This document shows positions 26,809 through 35,063 of a stretch of 64,000 nucleotides of DNA, in pieces; positions within the stretch are counted from its first letter, which is position 1; each line of letters opens with the position of its first letter. The notes under the pieces are model-generated. The model had not been told where the DNA came from. It ran no database searches and was given only the letters and a program-made list of their open reading frames with translations. The translations under genes were made by a program, and so were the position numbers. The DNA comes from Algoriphagus sp. (lineage in GTDB: Bacteria; Bacteroidota; Bacteroidia; Cytophagales; Cyclobacteriaceae): assembly GCF_024305035.1 (NCBI RefSeq), contig NZ_JAMWZB010000001.1:1-64000 (forward strand), read 5' to 3'.

Positions 26809-26883
26809 CTCGTTAATTCTCTTTTTTCTCTAAAAAAGCGCTTAATTCAGGAAAATTATGGGCTTTTACCCATTCAAAAATTC

Positions 26884-26891
26884 TACTTTTG
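26884..26891 (+). promoter_or_regulatory. -7 element for the LolD-like gene
   Basis: TACTTTTG matches TAnnTTTG exactly and lies 20 bases before the preferred ATG at 26912. A clear TTTG at -33 is lacking. It lies inside the longer reading frame, which argues that translation starts at 26912 and not 26858. Confidence 0.5.
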
Positions 26892-26911
26892 CAAGAATAA
26901 ATTTCTTAACT

Positions 26912-27562
26912 ATGCTGAAAGCCAATCAAATCCACAAGTCATACGGAGATCTTCATGTTTTGAAAGGAGTGGATTTAGAAATTCAATCTTCTGAGATTGT
27001 TTCTATCGTGGGTTCATCCGGTGCGGGCAAAAGTACCTTGCTTCATATTTTAGGTACTTTGGACAAAGCCGATGAGGGGGAGGTTTGGATGGATGGAAAA
27101 AGAGTTTCTCATATGAAAGGGGAGGAGCTTGCTGCGTTTAGAAATAGGCAGATAGGCTTTATTTTTCAATTTCACAATTTGCTTCCCGAGTTTACCGCAC
27201 TGGAAAATATTCAAATCCCAGCTTTTATAAAAGGAGGCAGTCCCGCTGACTCTCAAAAAAAAGCTTCTCATTTGGCCGAGATGCTGGGGATTTCTGGCAG
27301 ATTGGATCATAAGCCCTCTGCACTTTCTGGCGGTGAGCAGCAGCGAGTGGCTGTGGCCAGAGCACTGATTAATAATCCACAGGTGGTTTTTGCGGACGAA
27401 CCCAGCGGAAATTTAGACTCAATCAATGCCAAACTTCTTCATGAGTTGTTTTTCACTCTGCGTAAGGAACTCAAACAAGCTTTCGTTATTGTAACCCACA
27501 ATGAGGAACTCGCCGAGATGGCCGATCGAAAAGTGGTCATGCAAGATGGCTTGATCTTATGA
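26912..27562 (+). CDS. ABC transporter ATP-binding protein, LolD/MacB-like
   Basis: A 216-residue cytosolic ATPase. Walker A is GSSGAGKST near residue 37; the Q-loop is FIFQFHNLLPEFTALEN; the signature is LSGGEQQRVAVARAL; Walker B is VVFADEPSGNLDS; the switch His is in VTHN. The FHxLLPEFTALEN pattern is typical of LolD-type ATPases that power lipoprotein release, but no LolC/E permease is adjacent, so the partner is unknown. Its 3' end overlaps the convergent bcp gene by 6 bases. Confidence 0.88.
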   Translation: MLKANQIHKSYGDLHVLKGVDLEIQSSEIVSIVGSSGAGKSTLLHILGTLDKADEGEVWMDGKRVSHMKGEELAAFRNRQIGFIFQFHNLLPEFTALENIQIPAFIKGGSPADSQKKASHLAEMLGISGRLDHKPSALSGGEQQRVAVARALINNPQVVFADEPSGNLDSINAKLLHELFFTLRKELKQAFVIVTHNEELAEMADRKVVMQDGLIL

Positions 27563-28009
27563 TTTGTGAAGTTGGTTGAGCATGTGGTCAATATGGGCTT
27601 TGGACTCGAATAAGTCTGAGAACGAGGCGACAACCTGATGATCCTGATCTAAAAGATAGGTGATTCGCTTGGGCATTTTGACCAGAGGGATCAAGGCATC
27701 GTAAGCTTTACATACTTTTCCCCTCGGGTCGGAAAGCAAATCGAAGGGAAGACTGAATTCCTTTTTGAATCGCTCATGGGTTTGAATATCATCGCGGCTG
27801 ATTCCAACTACCGGTACATCCAACTCTCGAAAAGCTGCAAACTGATCTCTGAATTCACAAGCTTCTGCTGTGCACACTTTCGTATAGTCTTTAGGATAAA
27901 AATAAAGGACTATTGATTTTCCTTTAAAATCCTTACTTAACGTAATTTGTTTTCCTCCTGTACTTTTGAGTGTAAAATCTGGAGCAGAACTACCTGTTTT
28001 TAATGCCAT
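27557..28009 (-). CDS. bcp: Thiol peroxidase, Bcp/PrxQ type peroxiredoxin
   Basis: 150 residues. It reduces peroxides with electrons from thioredoxin. The active site YFYPKDYTKVCTAEACEFRD contains the peroxidatic Cys in TxxC and the resolving Cys five residues later, the PrxQ arrangement. Compared with the usual PKDNTPGCT, the Asn-Thr-Pro-Gly part reads Tyr-Thr-Lys-Val, a mild divergence around the active site. Cytosolic. Confidence 0.93.
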   Translation of the reverse strand: MALKTGSSAPDFTLKSTGGKQITLSKDFKGKSIVLYFYPKDYTKVCTAEACEFRDQFAAFRELDVPVVGISRDDIQTHERFKKEFSLPFDLLSDPRGKVCKAYDALIPLVKMPKRITYLLDQDHQVVASFSDLFESKAHIDHMLNQLHKS

Positions 28010-28124
28010 AATGAGTAGCTAACTTCAAAAAATTCAAGATTGTTCCAATATAACTAGTCGATTTTAGAACTCTTTGGTGACAAATTGGATTTATCTTCTT
28101 TATTCATTAAAGACTAACGGAGTT

Positions 28125-28952
28125 TTGAAAATCACCAGTGTTCAATCCATGATTTTGGCAGGAATATTTTTTGCCTTAATGAATGTATCGGTTAAGTTCA
28201 TCCCTGATATCCCCGCTATTGAGATTATTTTATTTCGATCCATTTTTAGTCTGGTTTTCAGTTTTTTGGTACTAAAAAGACAGGGTGTTCCTGTTATGGG
28301 AAATAATAAGAAGTTGCTGATTATCCGTGGGGTGGTCGGATCGATTGGGTTGATTTCTTTTTTTTACACCCTTCAAAAGATTCCGTTGGCAAGTGCGGTA
28401 ACTATCCAATACCTGTCCCCGATATTTACCACTATTTTGGGGGTGTTTTTAGTTAAAGAGCGGGTCAAACCCATTCAATTGGTGTGGTTTGGGATTTCCT
28501 TTCTAGGGGTTTTTGTCCTGCAGGGTTTTGATCCGAGGGTTAATTTGTTTTACGGCATGATCGGAGTGATCTCGGCTTTGTTTTCTGGATTGGCTTATAA
28601 TGTGATTCGTAAGCTCAAAAACACCGAACATCCGCTAGTGATTATTTTCTATTTCCCCTTAGTGACTTTGCCGATTGCCTCAGTGGTGAGTTATTTTACC
28701 TGGGTGCAGCCGGTGGGTTGGGATTGGTTAATTTTACTCTGGATAGGTATTTGTACACAAGCTGCCCAATATTTTATGACCGTTGCGTATCAAAATGCCA
28801 ATGTGGCTAAAATTTCCAGTTTGAGTTACCTGGGGATTTTATACGCTTTATTCTTCGGATTTTTATTATTTGGCGAGACTTTTGGGGTGCTATCTTACCT
28901 TGGAATGGGGCTGGTTTTGCTAGGTATTTTATTAAATTTAAAAGAAAAGTAG
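28125..28952 (+). CDS. EamA/DMT-family permease
   Basis: About 276-292 residues with ten predicted helices and two EamA repeats. The first begins around MILAGIFFALMNVSVKF and ends FLGVFVLQGF; the second begins FYGMIGVISALFSGLAYN and ends LGMGLVLLGILLNLKEK. It is a drug/metabolite-type inner-membrane exporter, substrate unknown. The start is uncertain: TTG 28125 (ahead of KITSVQSM) gives a family-like N-terminus, ATG 28149 is possible, and the frame is open from 28074. Its stop touches the next gene's GTG/ATG, so it may be co-transcribed with the acidic lipoprotein. Confidence 0.8.
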   Translation: MKITSVQSMILAGIFFALMNVSVKFIPDIPAIEIILFRSIFSLVFSFLVLKRQGVPVMGNNKKLLIIRGVVGSIGLISFFYTLQKIPLASAVTIQYLSPIFTTILGVFLVKERVKPIQLVWFGISFLGVFVLQGFDPRVNLFYGMIGVISALFSGLAYNVIRKLKNTEHPLVIIFYFPLVTLPIASVVSYFTWVQPVGWDWLILLWIGICTQAAQYFMTVAYQNANVAKISSLSYLGILYALFFGFLLFGETFGVLSYLGMGLVLLGILLNLKEK

Positions 28953-28955
28953 GTG

Positions 28956-29876
28956 ATGCGATTACATTTGCTCCAGTGGCTTCGACTCAGTAAAAAACGA
29001 CCTGCATCGATGCGCCCTTTTCCAGCATTTTATGGATTGCTCTTTCTTTTGGTTCTTGTCGGAGTGAATGCCTGCGTTCAAGATTCTAGCAACCCTTCAC
29101 AAGAATTTGATTGTGAGGATTTCGCCTATTCAGATACCCTGTTTTACATTTCTGCTACAGAAAATAGGCAGATTTCTCCGGTAAATGTCCTTGGAGGAGT
29201 TTTTTCAGTGAGTCCTGAGGGATTGGCAATCGATCCGAAATCAGGTGTCATTGATGTGAATGCCAGTGAAACCGGGTTGAAATATAAAATTAGCTTTACG
29301 CCTGAGGGGGAATCTGTATCCTGTGAGCAATTCGTTACCATTGGGGGAGTGAATTATGCCGACCGAGTATACATCCTGAATCAGAATCAAATTATTGCTT
29401 CACCTATTTATAATGGGGTACCCGGATTGCCACTGCCCTGTGAAGATGACGACGACGACGATGATGATGGGGATGACGATGATAGTTGTGAGTTTGACGC
29501 CGAAAATCCAAGCGGACAACTTTTGAAAGATTTGGGTTTTGAAATTGACAGTAAGGGGAATTTTGATTTGCAAAAAACTGTAGAAAATGGGACGTTTGGC
29601 TCTACGCCTATAAATGGTCAGATTTTAGATGTTGAATTATTTTACCAACTTCCTGACTTGAGTGGCTCGGCATTAAACTCCTTGCCTATGCGATTTTTTT
29701 ATTACGAGACTTTAGCGGACGTTCCGCAAGAACTTTTGGATGATATTGAAGAAAAAAATGAGTTAATTAATGCACTTCGCTCTGGTAATTCGGCTAATTT
29801 TAGGACTTTGTCTACCACCAGGCCTGTTGGGAAACCACGACCTCCATTTGTGGTGATCGTGGCTCGATTTGAATAA
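28956..29876 (+). CDS. Acidic lipoprotein with a poly-Asp tract
   Basis: About 306 residues, no family recognised. A lipoprotein signal peptide is visible (LLFLLVLVGVNAC, lipidated Cys at VNAC); the first ~18 residues are an unusual basic extension, so translation might start at 29010 instead. Midway the tract CEDDDDDDDDGDDDDSC is bounded by two cysteines that could form a disulfide; such runs can bind calcium. The N-terminal part looks like beta-sandwich repeats. It lies 27 bases before the TPR-CHAT gene and is probably in the same transcript. Confidence 0.7.
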   Translation: MRLHLLQWLRLSKKRPASMRPFPAFYGLLFLLVLVGVNACVQDSSNPSQEFDCEDFAYSDTLFYISATENRQISPVNVLGGVFSVSPEGLAIDPKSGVIDVNASETGLKYKISFTPEGESVSCEQFVTIGGVNYADRVYILNQNQIIASPIYNGVPGLPLPCEDDDDDDDDGDDDDSCEFDAENPSGQLLKDLGFEIDSKGNFDLQKTVENGTFGSTPINGQILDVELFYQLPDLSGSALNSLPMRFFYYETLADVPQELLDDIEEKNELINALRSGNSANFRTLSTTRPVGKPRPPFVVIVARFE

Positions 29877-29903
29877 GGGTTAGTCTGGTTTGAACGTCCT
29901 GCT

Positions 29904-32642
29904 GTGTATCGGTTGATGATTGTCGTTTTTATTTGGACTGTATCCCTGGGCCCAACTTGTTGCCTGGGTCAGGATTTTCTATCCCAGTTTCAAGAGGCTA
30001 ACCGATTGTACGATTTACCCAAACCCACTGCTGAAGAGGATGAACGGGCGATTTCACTTTTTGAACAGATAATCCAATCCCAGCCGAGCAAGGAAAATAT
30101 TGGCAAGTTGATTTTTGCACACGAACGACTCGGGAACCTGTATTTGGTTTATGGAAAATCAGAAAAAGGTGTGAATTCCTATCGTAAGGGCATTTTGCTG
30201 TCAGAAAGTTTTCAGGTCTCAGACTCTCTGGTCTATCAATCCCATCTTTATCTTGGCGAGGCTCTTTTTGCACTTGGTAAGTTGGACAGTTCCATTTATC
30301 ATCTCAATCAGGCCGAGAAAATTCAAGCTTCATTTGAGCTCCAAGCCCAACCTGAGCGGTTATTCAATGCCTTGGGGGTTTATTATTTTGAAACTGGAAA
30401 TTACATTCAAAGCATTTCCTATTTTTCGCAAGCAGAGTCATTGTTGGATGGATTGGAGGAAGAATATGCTCGCTATGCGCGCTATAGCTTTTTAAGTAAT
30501 AAAGCCTCTGCACTTTACCATCTTGAAAAGTACGACAGTGCCCGAACGATTTATCAGAAATTACTCCATTGGGATATCAATACCGAACAGGTTTTTCTCA
30601 ATTTGGCCAATACCTACCTGAAGGAATTCAAACCCGAAGAGGCTCTGATGATTTTAGATCGAATCCGATCAAAAAGCACAAGATCCTCACTTTCCTTCCA
30701 AAATCTTCGATCCAATGCACTGATTCAAAGTGGAGATTTGAATCAAGCTGAACAGCACCTTCTTCAGACTGAGAAAATTTTGGATAGCCTAGCCTTAACC
30801 CGCAAGAATATTCAAAAAGGCGTGTTTTTAGGTTTATGGGGTAAGTTGTATTTTGAAAGGGGCCAGGGTGAAAAAGCAGTAGATTTTTTCCATCAGGCCA
30901 TCGTCGAGCTTCATCCCAATTTTTCTGAACGGGACTTTTTCACCAATCCACAAGAGTTTGAATTGGGCATGGCGTCTTTGTCACTTTTTGAATTCCTTGC
31001 CGAAAAGGCAAAAATTTCCTGGTCGCTGTATCGAGAAAATCGGGAGAAAAAATGGTTTGATTTAGGGAAAAATACCTATCAATCTGCATTTGAACTGGCA
31101 AGTTATATTGGGGGCAATTTTGATAATGATGAGGCACGAATATTTTTGGGGGATCAAGCGCTGGATGCCTACCGCGAAGCCATTCAGTTTTTAATGGAAA
31201 TTGATGGGAAATCAAATCTGTTTTTGGCCTTCGAATGGGCCGAGCAAAGTAAGGCCAATGCACTGAGGTTAAATCGAGAATTTCAAAAACAGCAAAAGGA
31301 AATACGGATTCCCAATAACTTCAAACAAGAGGAAAGGAATCTACTTTATGCTATTTCTCGGGTGTATGAGGAATTGTTTTCAAGTGAAAATCCAGAGCGC
31401 CAAGCTCAGCTGGAAAGGGAGTATACCGAACTTCAAGTTTCCCTTTCCCGACTTCGGGAAAAGCAGCGAAACCTTTTGTCTAAAAGCGACTTAGTCTCTT
31501 CAGGTGATTTTAATTCTATTTTAAAACAGGTTCCTCGTGAGGTGACAATTTTTTCGATTTTTCAGGGAAAATCAGCAGTTTATTTATTTAAGTATGACCA
31601 AGGAAAACTGGAGACAAAAGAACTCAAATTGAGCAATCTCAATCTTAATCAATTGGGTGGATGGAGAGCTAAACTTCAAAGCTTGCCCGCTGGGGTTCGT
31701 TATCAAGCTCCAACGGTTTTGAAAGAATTTGCTTCCATTTTTTTGACAGGTTGGAACCGTGAGTTGACTAAAAAGGAGGTGCTGTTGATTAGCTCCCATG
31801 GTCTTTTTTCCGGGCTGCCCTTTGAGGTTTTTCCTTTTCAGAATGGGTTTTTGATTGAAAAGCATCCCATCGTCTATCAATTTTCGGTTTTTCAACTGGA
31901 GTCAAATGAACTTTCAGATTTTGAATTGGATAGGGTATTGGGCTTCGCCCCCTTTTCTGGAGAGGTCCCTGACTTTAATTCCGGATTGGAAATGCTGTAT
32001 GGATCCGCCGAAGAGTTGGATTTATTTACAGGAAAGCGATTTTTAGGAAAAGAAGCGACGGTGAAAACTTTTTTGGATGAAAGTGACTCTGCTCGATATT
32101 TGCATTTGGCAACACATGCCAAAGCGTTTCCCGATGATCCCAATGCCTCTTTTATTGCATTTTTTCCTGAAAATCAGAATTTTCGTTTATTTTCCGAGGA
32201 GTTAAAGAATCAGAATTTTGAAAATCTCGAATTAGTTTATTTGAGTGCGTGCGAGACAGGAGGTGGACAACTTAGGGAGTCAGAGGGGACGATTAGTTTG
32301 GCTCGCAGTTTTATGCTCGCAGGTTCAGAGCAGGTAGTGACCACCTTGTGGTTGACCGAGGATCAGGTGGCCAATTATTTATCACAGAAATTTTATTTAG
32401 CACTAGCTTCCGGTGAATCTGCCGCTGAAGCTCTCCAGACTGCCAAATTGGAATTGCTCTCTGATCCCGAAATGGCCCAGTTTCATCACCCTGCTTTTTG
32501 GTCCAATACAGTATTAATCGGTCAGGTGGACAACCCCAAAGATGGATCGATCTGGGTGTGGTTGATCGGGTTGTTGGGACTTTTGATTTTAGGACTTTGG
32601 TTAGTCATTTGGTTTAGGAAAGAAACTAACATCAATTCCTAA
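29904..32642 (+). CDS. TPR-CHAT caspase-like protein, periplasmic and C-terminally anchored
   Basis: 912 residues. A signal peptide (IVVFIWTVSLGPTCCLGQ) leads into about ten TPR-like helical repeats (residues ~30-480; for example FNALGVYYFETGNYIQSISYFSQAE). A coiled-coil/linker follows, then a CHAT domain of the caspase/separase clan (residues ~620-870). The catalytic pair is H738 in LHLATHA and C783 in YLSACETGGG. A C-terminal helix (IGLLGLLILGLWLVIW) and a short basic tail should anchor it in the inner membrane with the protease part outside the cytosol. GTG 29904 or ATG 29916 may be the start. Its target is unknown; see the sigma/anti-sigma genes on the other strand. Confidence 0.85.
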   Translation: MYRLMIVVFIWTVSLGPTCCLGQDFLSQFQEANRLYDLPKPTAEEDERAISLFEQIIQSQPSKENIGKLIFAHERLGNLYLVYGKSEKGVNSYRKGILLSESFQVSDSLVYQSHLYLGEALFALGKLDSSIYHLNQAEKIQASFELQAQPERLFNALGVYYFETGNYIQSISYFSQAESLLDGLEEEYARYARYSFLSNKASALYHLEKYDSARTIYQKLLHWDINTEQVFLNLANTYLKEFKPEEALMILDRIRSKSTRSSLSFQNLRSNALIQSGDLNQAEQHLLQTEKILDSLALTRKNIQKGVFLGLWGKLYFERGQGEKAVDFFHQAIVELHPNFSERDFFTNPQEFELGMASLSLFEFLAEKAKISWSLYRENREKKWFDLGKNTYQSAFELASYIGGNFDNDEARIFLGDQALDAYREAIQFLMEIDGKSNLFLAFEWAEQSKANALRLNREFQKQQKEIRIPNNFKQEERNLLYAISRVYEELFSSENPERQAQLEREYTELQVSLSRLREKQRNLLSKSDLVSSGDFNSILKQVPREVTIFSIFQGKSAVYLFKYDQGKLETKELKLSNLNLNQLGGWRAKLQSLPAGVRYQAPTVLKEFASIFLTGWNRELTKKEVLLISSHGLFSGLPFEVFPFQNGFLIEKHPIVYQFSVFQLESNELSDFELDRVLGFAPFSGEVPDFNSGLEMLYGSAEELDLFTGKRFLGKEATVKTFLDESDSARYLHLATHAKAFPDDPNASFIAFFPENQNFRLFSEELKNQNFENLELVYLSACETGGGQLRESEGTISLARSFMLAGSEQVVTTLWLTEDQVANYLSQKFYLALASGESAAEALQTAKLELLSDPEMAQFHHPAFWSNTVLIGQVDNPKDGSIWVWLIGLLGLLILGLWLVIWFRKETNINS

Positions 32643-32661
32643 TTTTTTTTAGTCAAAAAAA

Positions 32662-32685
32662 ATCCGGCAACGGTCGCTGCCGGAT
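32662..32685. terminator. Terminator between convergent CHAT and DUF4382 genes
   Basis: ATCCGGCA pairs with TGCCGGAT around an 8-base loop. On the minus strand it is followed by eight T, so it is a strong terminator for the DUF4382 gene. The plus side has only a weak T content. Confidence 0.8.
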
Positions 32686-32707
32686 AGGATGGTTGAAATT
32701 AAGTTAC

Positions 32708-33442
32708 TTAGTTCAATTTCAGTTCAATTTCGCTAGAGTCCTCGATTTTGTCTAGAACTTTTTCATAAATGTCCTCATTGGTGTTTCTGTTGATCACCAA
32801 TACTCCATCGGTTAATTCTGCATTTTCCAACTCATCATTGTCAACCCCGATAAACCAGCCTTTTCCATCGATTTCCAAAAGAGCAAGAGGATTATTTACC
32901 CCATCCAAAAAGAAGAGTTCATCATCTTCAGCCTCTAACTCCACTTCAAAATCCAAGTCATCATCATCATCCCCAAATACCTCCAATCGGAAAGGGACGC
33001 TGCTGCCATCTGATTTGTTCACTATTCCTTCAAGGAAAATGGAAGGTTCATTATTGTGGTCGATCAGGTCAATTTCAAATTCGATTTGCTCATAATTTCC
33101 AGAGGGGATATTGAGAAAAAAGTCAACGCCAGGATCGAATTCGTTGAAATCAATTTTTTTGATTTCTGGAAATTTCAATTCGATTTCCCGTTCAAATTCA
33201 CCGTTTTCATCTTCTCCTTCAGTTTCGAGCTCAATTTTCTTAATTTGAATAAATCCGGATTCAATAGTTAATCCGGTTGCTGTCATCCGTGCATTGGAGC
33301 TGCCGGAGTTTGCAAGTTGTACCCCAAATCCAATTCGGACATCGCCCTCACCGATGATCACCGGGTCCTCTTGGTTGGTACATGAAAACAAAGAAGTCAT
33401 TGCGATAGCGCTCAAAAGGGAAAATTTTTGTAAGTGTTTCAT
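32708..33442 (-). CDS. DUF4382-like lipoprotein
   Basis: 244 residues. The lipoprotein signal ends SLFSC, followed by TNQEDP. The body has the DUF4382 pattern: GDVRIGFGVQLANSGS, a long acidic strand region (IKKIELETEGEDENGEFEREIELKFPEI), and FFLNIPSGNYEQIEFEI. It is very acidic and contains a GDDDDDLDFEVELE tract, echoing the poly-Asp lipoprotein on the other side of the CHAT gene. The cellular role is unknown. It lies downstream of the anti-sigma gene on the same strand with a 105-base gap that may hold its own promoter. Confidence 0.78.
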   Translation of the reverse strand: MKHLQKFSLLSAIAMTSLFSCTNQEDPVIIGEGDVRIGFGVQLANSGSSNARMTATGLTIESGFIQIKKIELETEGEDENGEFEREIELKFPEIKKIDFNEFDPGVDFFLNIPSGNYEQIEFEIDLIDHNNEPSIFLEGIVNKSDGSSVPFRLEVFGDDDDDLDFEVELEAEDDELFFLDGVNNPLALLEIDGKGWFIGVDNDELENAELTDGVLVINRNTNEDIYEKVLDKIEDSSEIELKLN

Positions 33443-33547
33443 AGTTTTTGTTGGTTTATCTCTTGGTCGTATCCATTTGCAAAAATGTAACCAGCTTTTG
33501 GGTTTTATTTTTGAAAAAGAGAAATTAAAATTTCATCCCTCTTAAAA

Positions 33548-34306
33548 TCAGTATTTTAAATTCATGATTTTGACCTTCCATTCATCCCACCGTGAGAGAT
33601 TGCCACGATAGCTGTGATTGGGATCTCTTAGAATTTGTTGAATTTCTTTTTGGGCTTCTTCAAAATTTCCAGTCATCACAAAGGCTTTGACCAAATAAAA
33701 GTCAACTTCATCTTCATAAAGCATCGAATCTGACTCTTGGTTTTGGATTCGGACAGCCTGTAGGAGTTGGATAGCCTGTGGGCCATTTTCGATTTCCAAT
33801 GCAGCCATGGCAGCCAAGAAAGTGGATTTTTGGGAAGGGGCAGTTTGCCTTTGATGCAGCGATAGTACGGACTCAAACTTCTCACGACGATAGGCTTGTT
33901 CCATTTCTGAAAGCTCGATCGTTCCCCGGGTCACCGGAACCCTGTAGCGGATAGATTTTGATTCCAGAAATGACTCTGGGCTCGTGCTCATTACTACTAA
34001 GATCAGGGCACCGATTAAGAAAAATACTAAGCTTGCTGCAATCCTTCCCAGCCAAGAACCCAAAAATACCTGTTTGACTTGAAGGTTTTCAGGTTTTCGA
34101 TTTTGAAGGTAAGTTCGCTGTGCGAGTTTAATATCATCCTGCCAGCCAGATAACCGGATGCTTTTTAGGGCCAGCTCCAAAATTGCCAATTGCCTTTTCA
34201 ACTCCTCATCTTGTTCTAACGCTTCTTGGATTTGTCGTTGTTGCTCCGAATTTGCTGTTCCATGGAGGTAAGCTTCCAGCTGTTCCAGGTCATATTGATT
34301 ATTCAT
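33548..34306 (-). CDS. Anti-sigma-factor-like membrane protein with periplasmic TPR region
   Basis: 252 residues. The cytosolic N-terminus (QLEAYLHGTANSEQQRQIQEALEQDEEL) is the helical pattern typical of Bacteroidota anti-sigma factors. One membrane helix lies at about 88-106 (IAASLVFFLIGALILVVMS). The outside part has helical repeats resembling TPRs (FLAAMAALEIENGPQAIQLLQAV and FYLVKAFVMTGNFEEAQKEI). Its start lies 3 bases after the ECF sigma stop, an arrangement typical of sigma/anti-sigma pairs. It probably binds the sigma factor and senses a periplasmic cue. A processing site by proteolysis is an attractive idea because of the nearby CHAT protein. Confidence 0.75.
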   Translation of the reverse strand: MNNQYDLEQLEAYLHGTANSEQQRQIQEALEQDEELKRQLAILELALKSIRLSGWQDDIKLAQRTYLQNRKPENLQVKQVFLGSWLGRIAASLVFFLIGALILVVMSTSPESFLESKSIRYRVPVTRGTIELSEMEQAYRREKFESVLSLHQRQTAPSQKSTFLAAMAALEIENGPQAIQLLQAVRIQNQESDSMLYEDEVDFYLVKAFVMTGNFEEAQKEIQQILRDPNHSYRGNLSRWDEWKVKIMNLKY

Positions 34307-34907
34307 GGCGAAGTGCTTTTTTCAAATTAGAAGAGATTTCGGGGGAATTAGTAACCGAGTCGGTCAAGGCTTTGAGGCATTTGTATTTTTTATTTCGAAG
34401 TACCTGCTCCGAGCTAAATTCCAACTTTACGCAAATCTCTTTCAAAGGGAGATCCTCATAATAAAAGAGAGTCAAGATGGTTTTGCAAGCTTCTCCTAGC
34501 TGACTGAATAGTTTCATAACAAAATGAATATTTTCTTGTTGACTCAGGGTTTCACTGATGTCGGATTCCCACCGATTGGATTGGGATTGATATTTTTCAT
34601 GTCGCTGACTAGTTGCTTTTCGTTTTCGAATCTCGCTGATCCACAAATTTTTAAGAATACTGTAGAGGTAGGTTTTGATACTGGCTTCTCCTCTGAATTT
34701 ACCCTCTTCAATTAAGCGCACGAAAACCAGCATGACCTCCTGGATGATATCGGCTGCATCAGCTTCCGAACCTGAATTTTTGATCACGTAGTGCGTCATG
34801 ATTTCATAGTATTGCATATAAAGCTGATTAAGTGCAAGGTTTTGATTCTTTTTCTCTCGAATCATAGCGCTGATTTCTTGGTCAGTAAATAGTTTTTTTT
34901 GCTTCAT
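34299..34907 (-). CDS. ECF-type RNA polymerase sigma factor
   Basis: 202 residues. Region 2 contains SEADAADIIQEVMLVFVRLIEEGKFRGEASIKTYLYSILKN (shown here only as a region; residues ~45-90), with the usual DIIQEVM and TYLYSILKN blocks. Region 4 has the helix-turn-helix EDLPLKEICVKLEFSSEQVLRNKKYKCL near residues 150-175. Region 3 is lacking, as expected for ECF factors. It is followed at once by the anti-sigma-like gene. The target promoters are unknown; the CHAT and lipoprotein genes are candidates. Confidence 0.9.
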   Translation of the reverse strand: MKQKKLFTDQEISAMIREKKNQNLALNQLYMQYYEIMTHYVIKNSGSEADAADIIQEVMLVFVRLIEEGKFRGEASIKTYLYSILKNLWISEIRKRKATSQRHEKYQSQSNRWESDISETLSQQENIHFVMKLFSQLGEACKTILTLFYYEDLPLKEICVKLEFSSEQVLRNKKYKCLKALTDSVTNSPEISSNLKKALRHE

Positions 34908-35063
34908 GAACAGGTTCCTGAATAGGTCGATACTGTAGGGAAAATTGTAATCTCAATTTGGAGAATTCTTTTCAATCGGCTAATGTTTCTTTTTTGAAAA
35001 AGAATCGAAGACAAGTTCGGTAAGTCCACCAGCCTGTTTTATTTTTAGTTTTAAATTAGAAAA

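Noticed and set aside
28956..34907. Type III-E CRISPR (Craspase) locus suggested by the TPR-CHAT protein and sigma factor
   Set aside because: No gRAMP, Csx30, cas1/cas2 or repeat array is present, and the CHAT protein has a signal peptide, placing it outside the cytosol.
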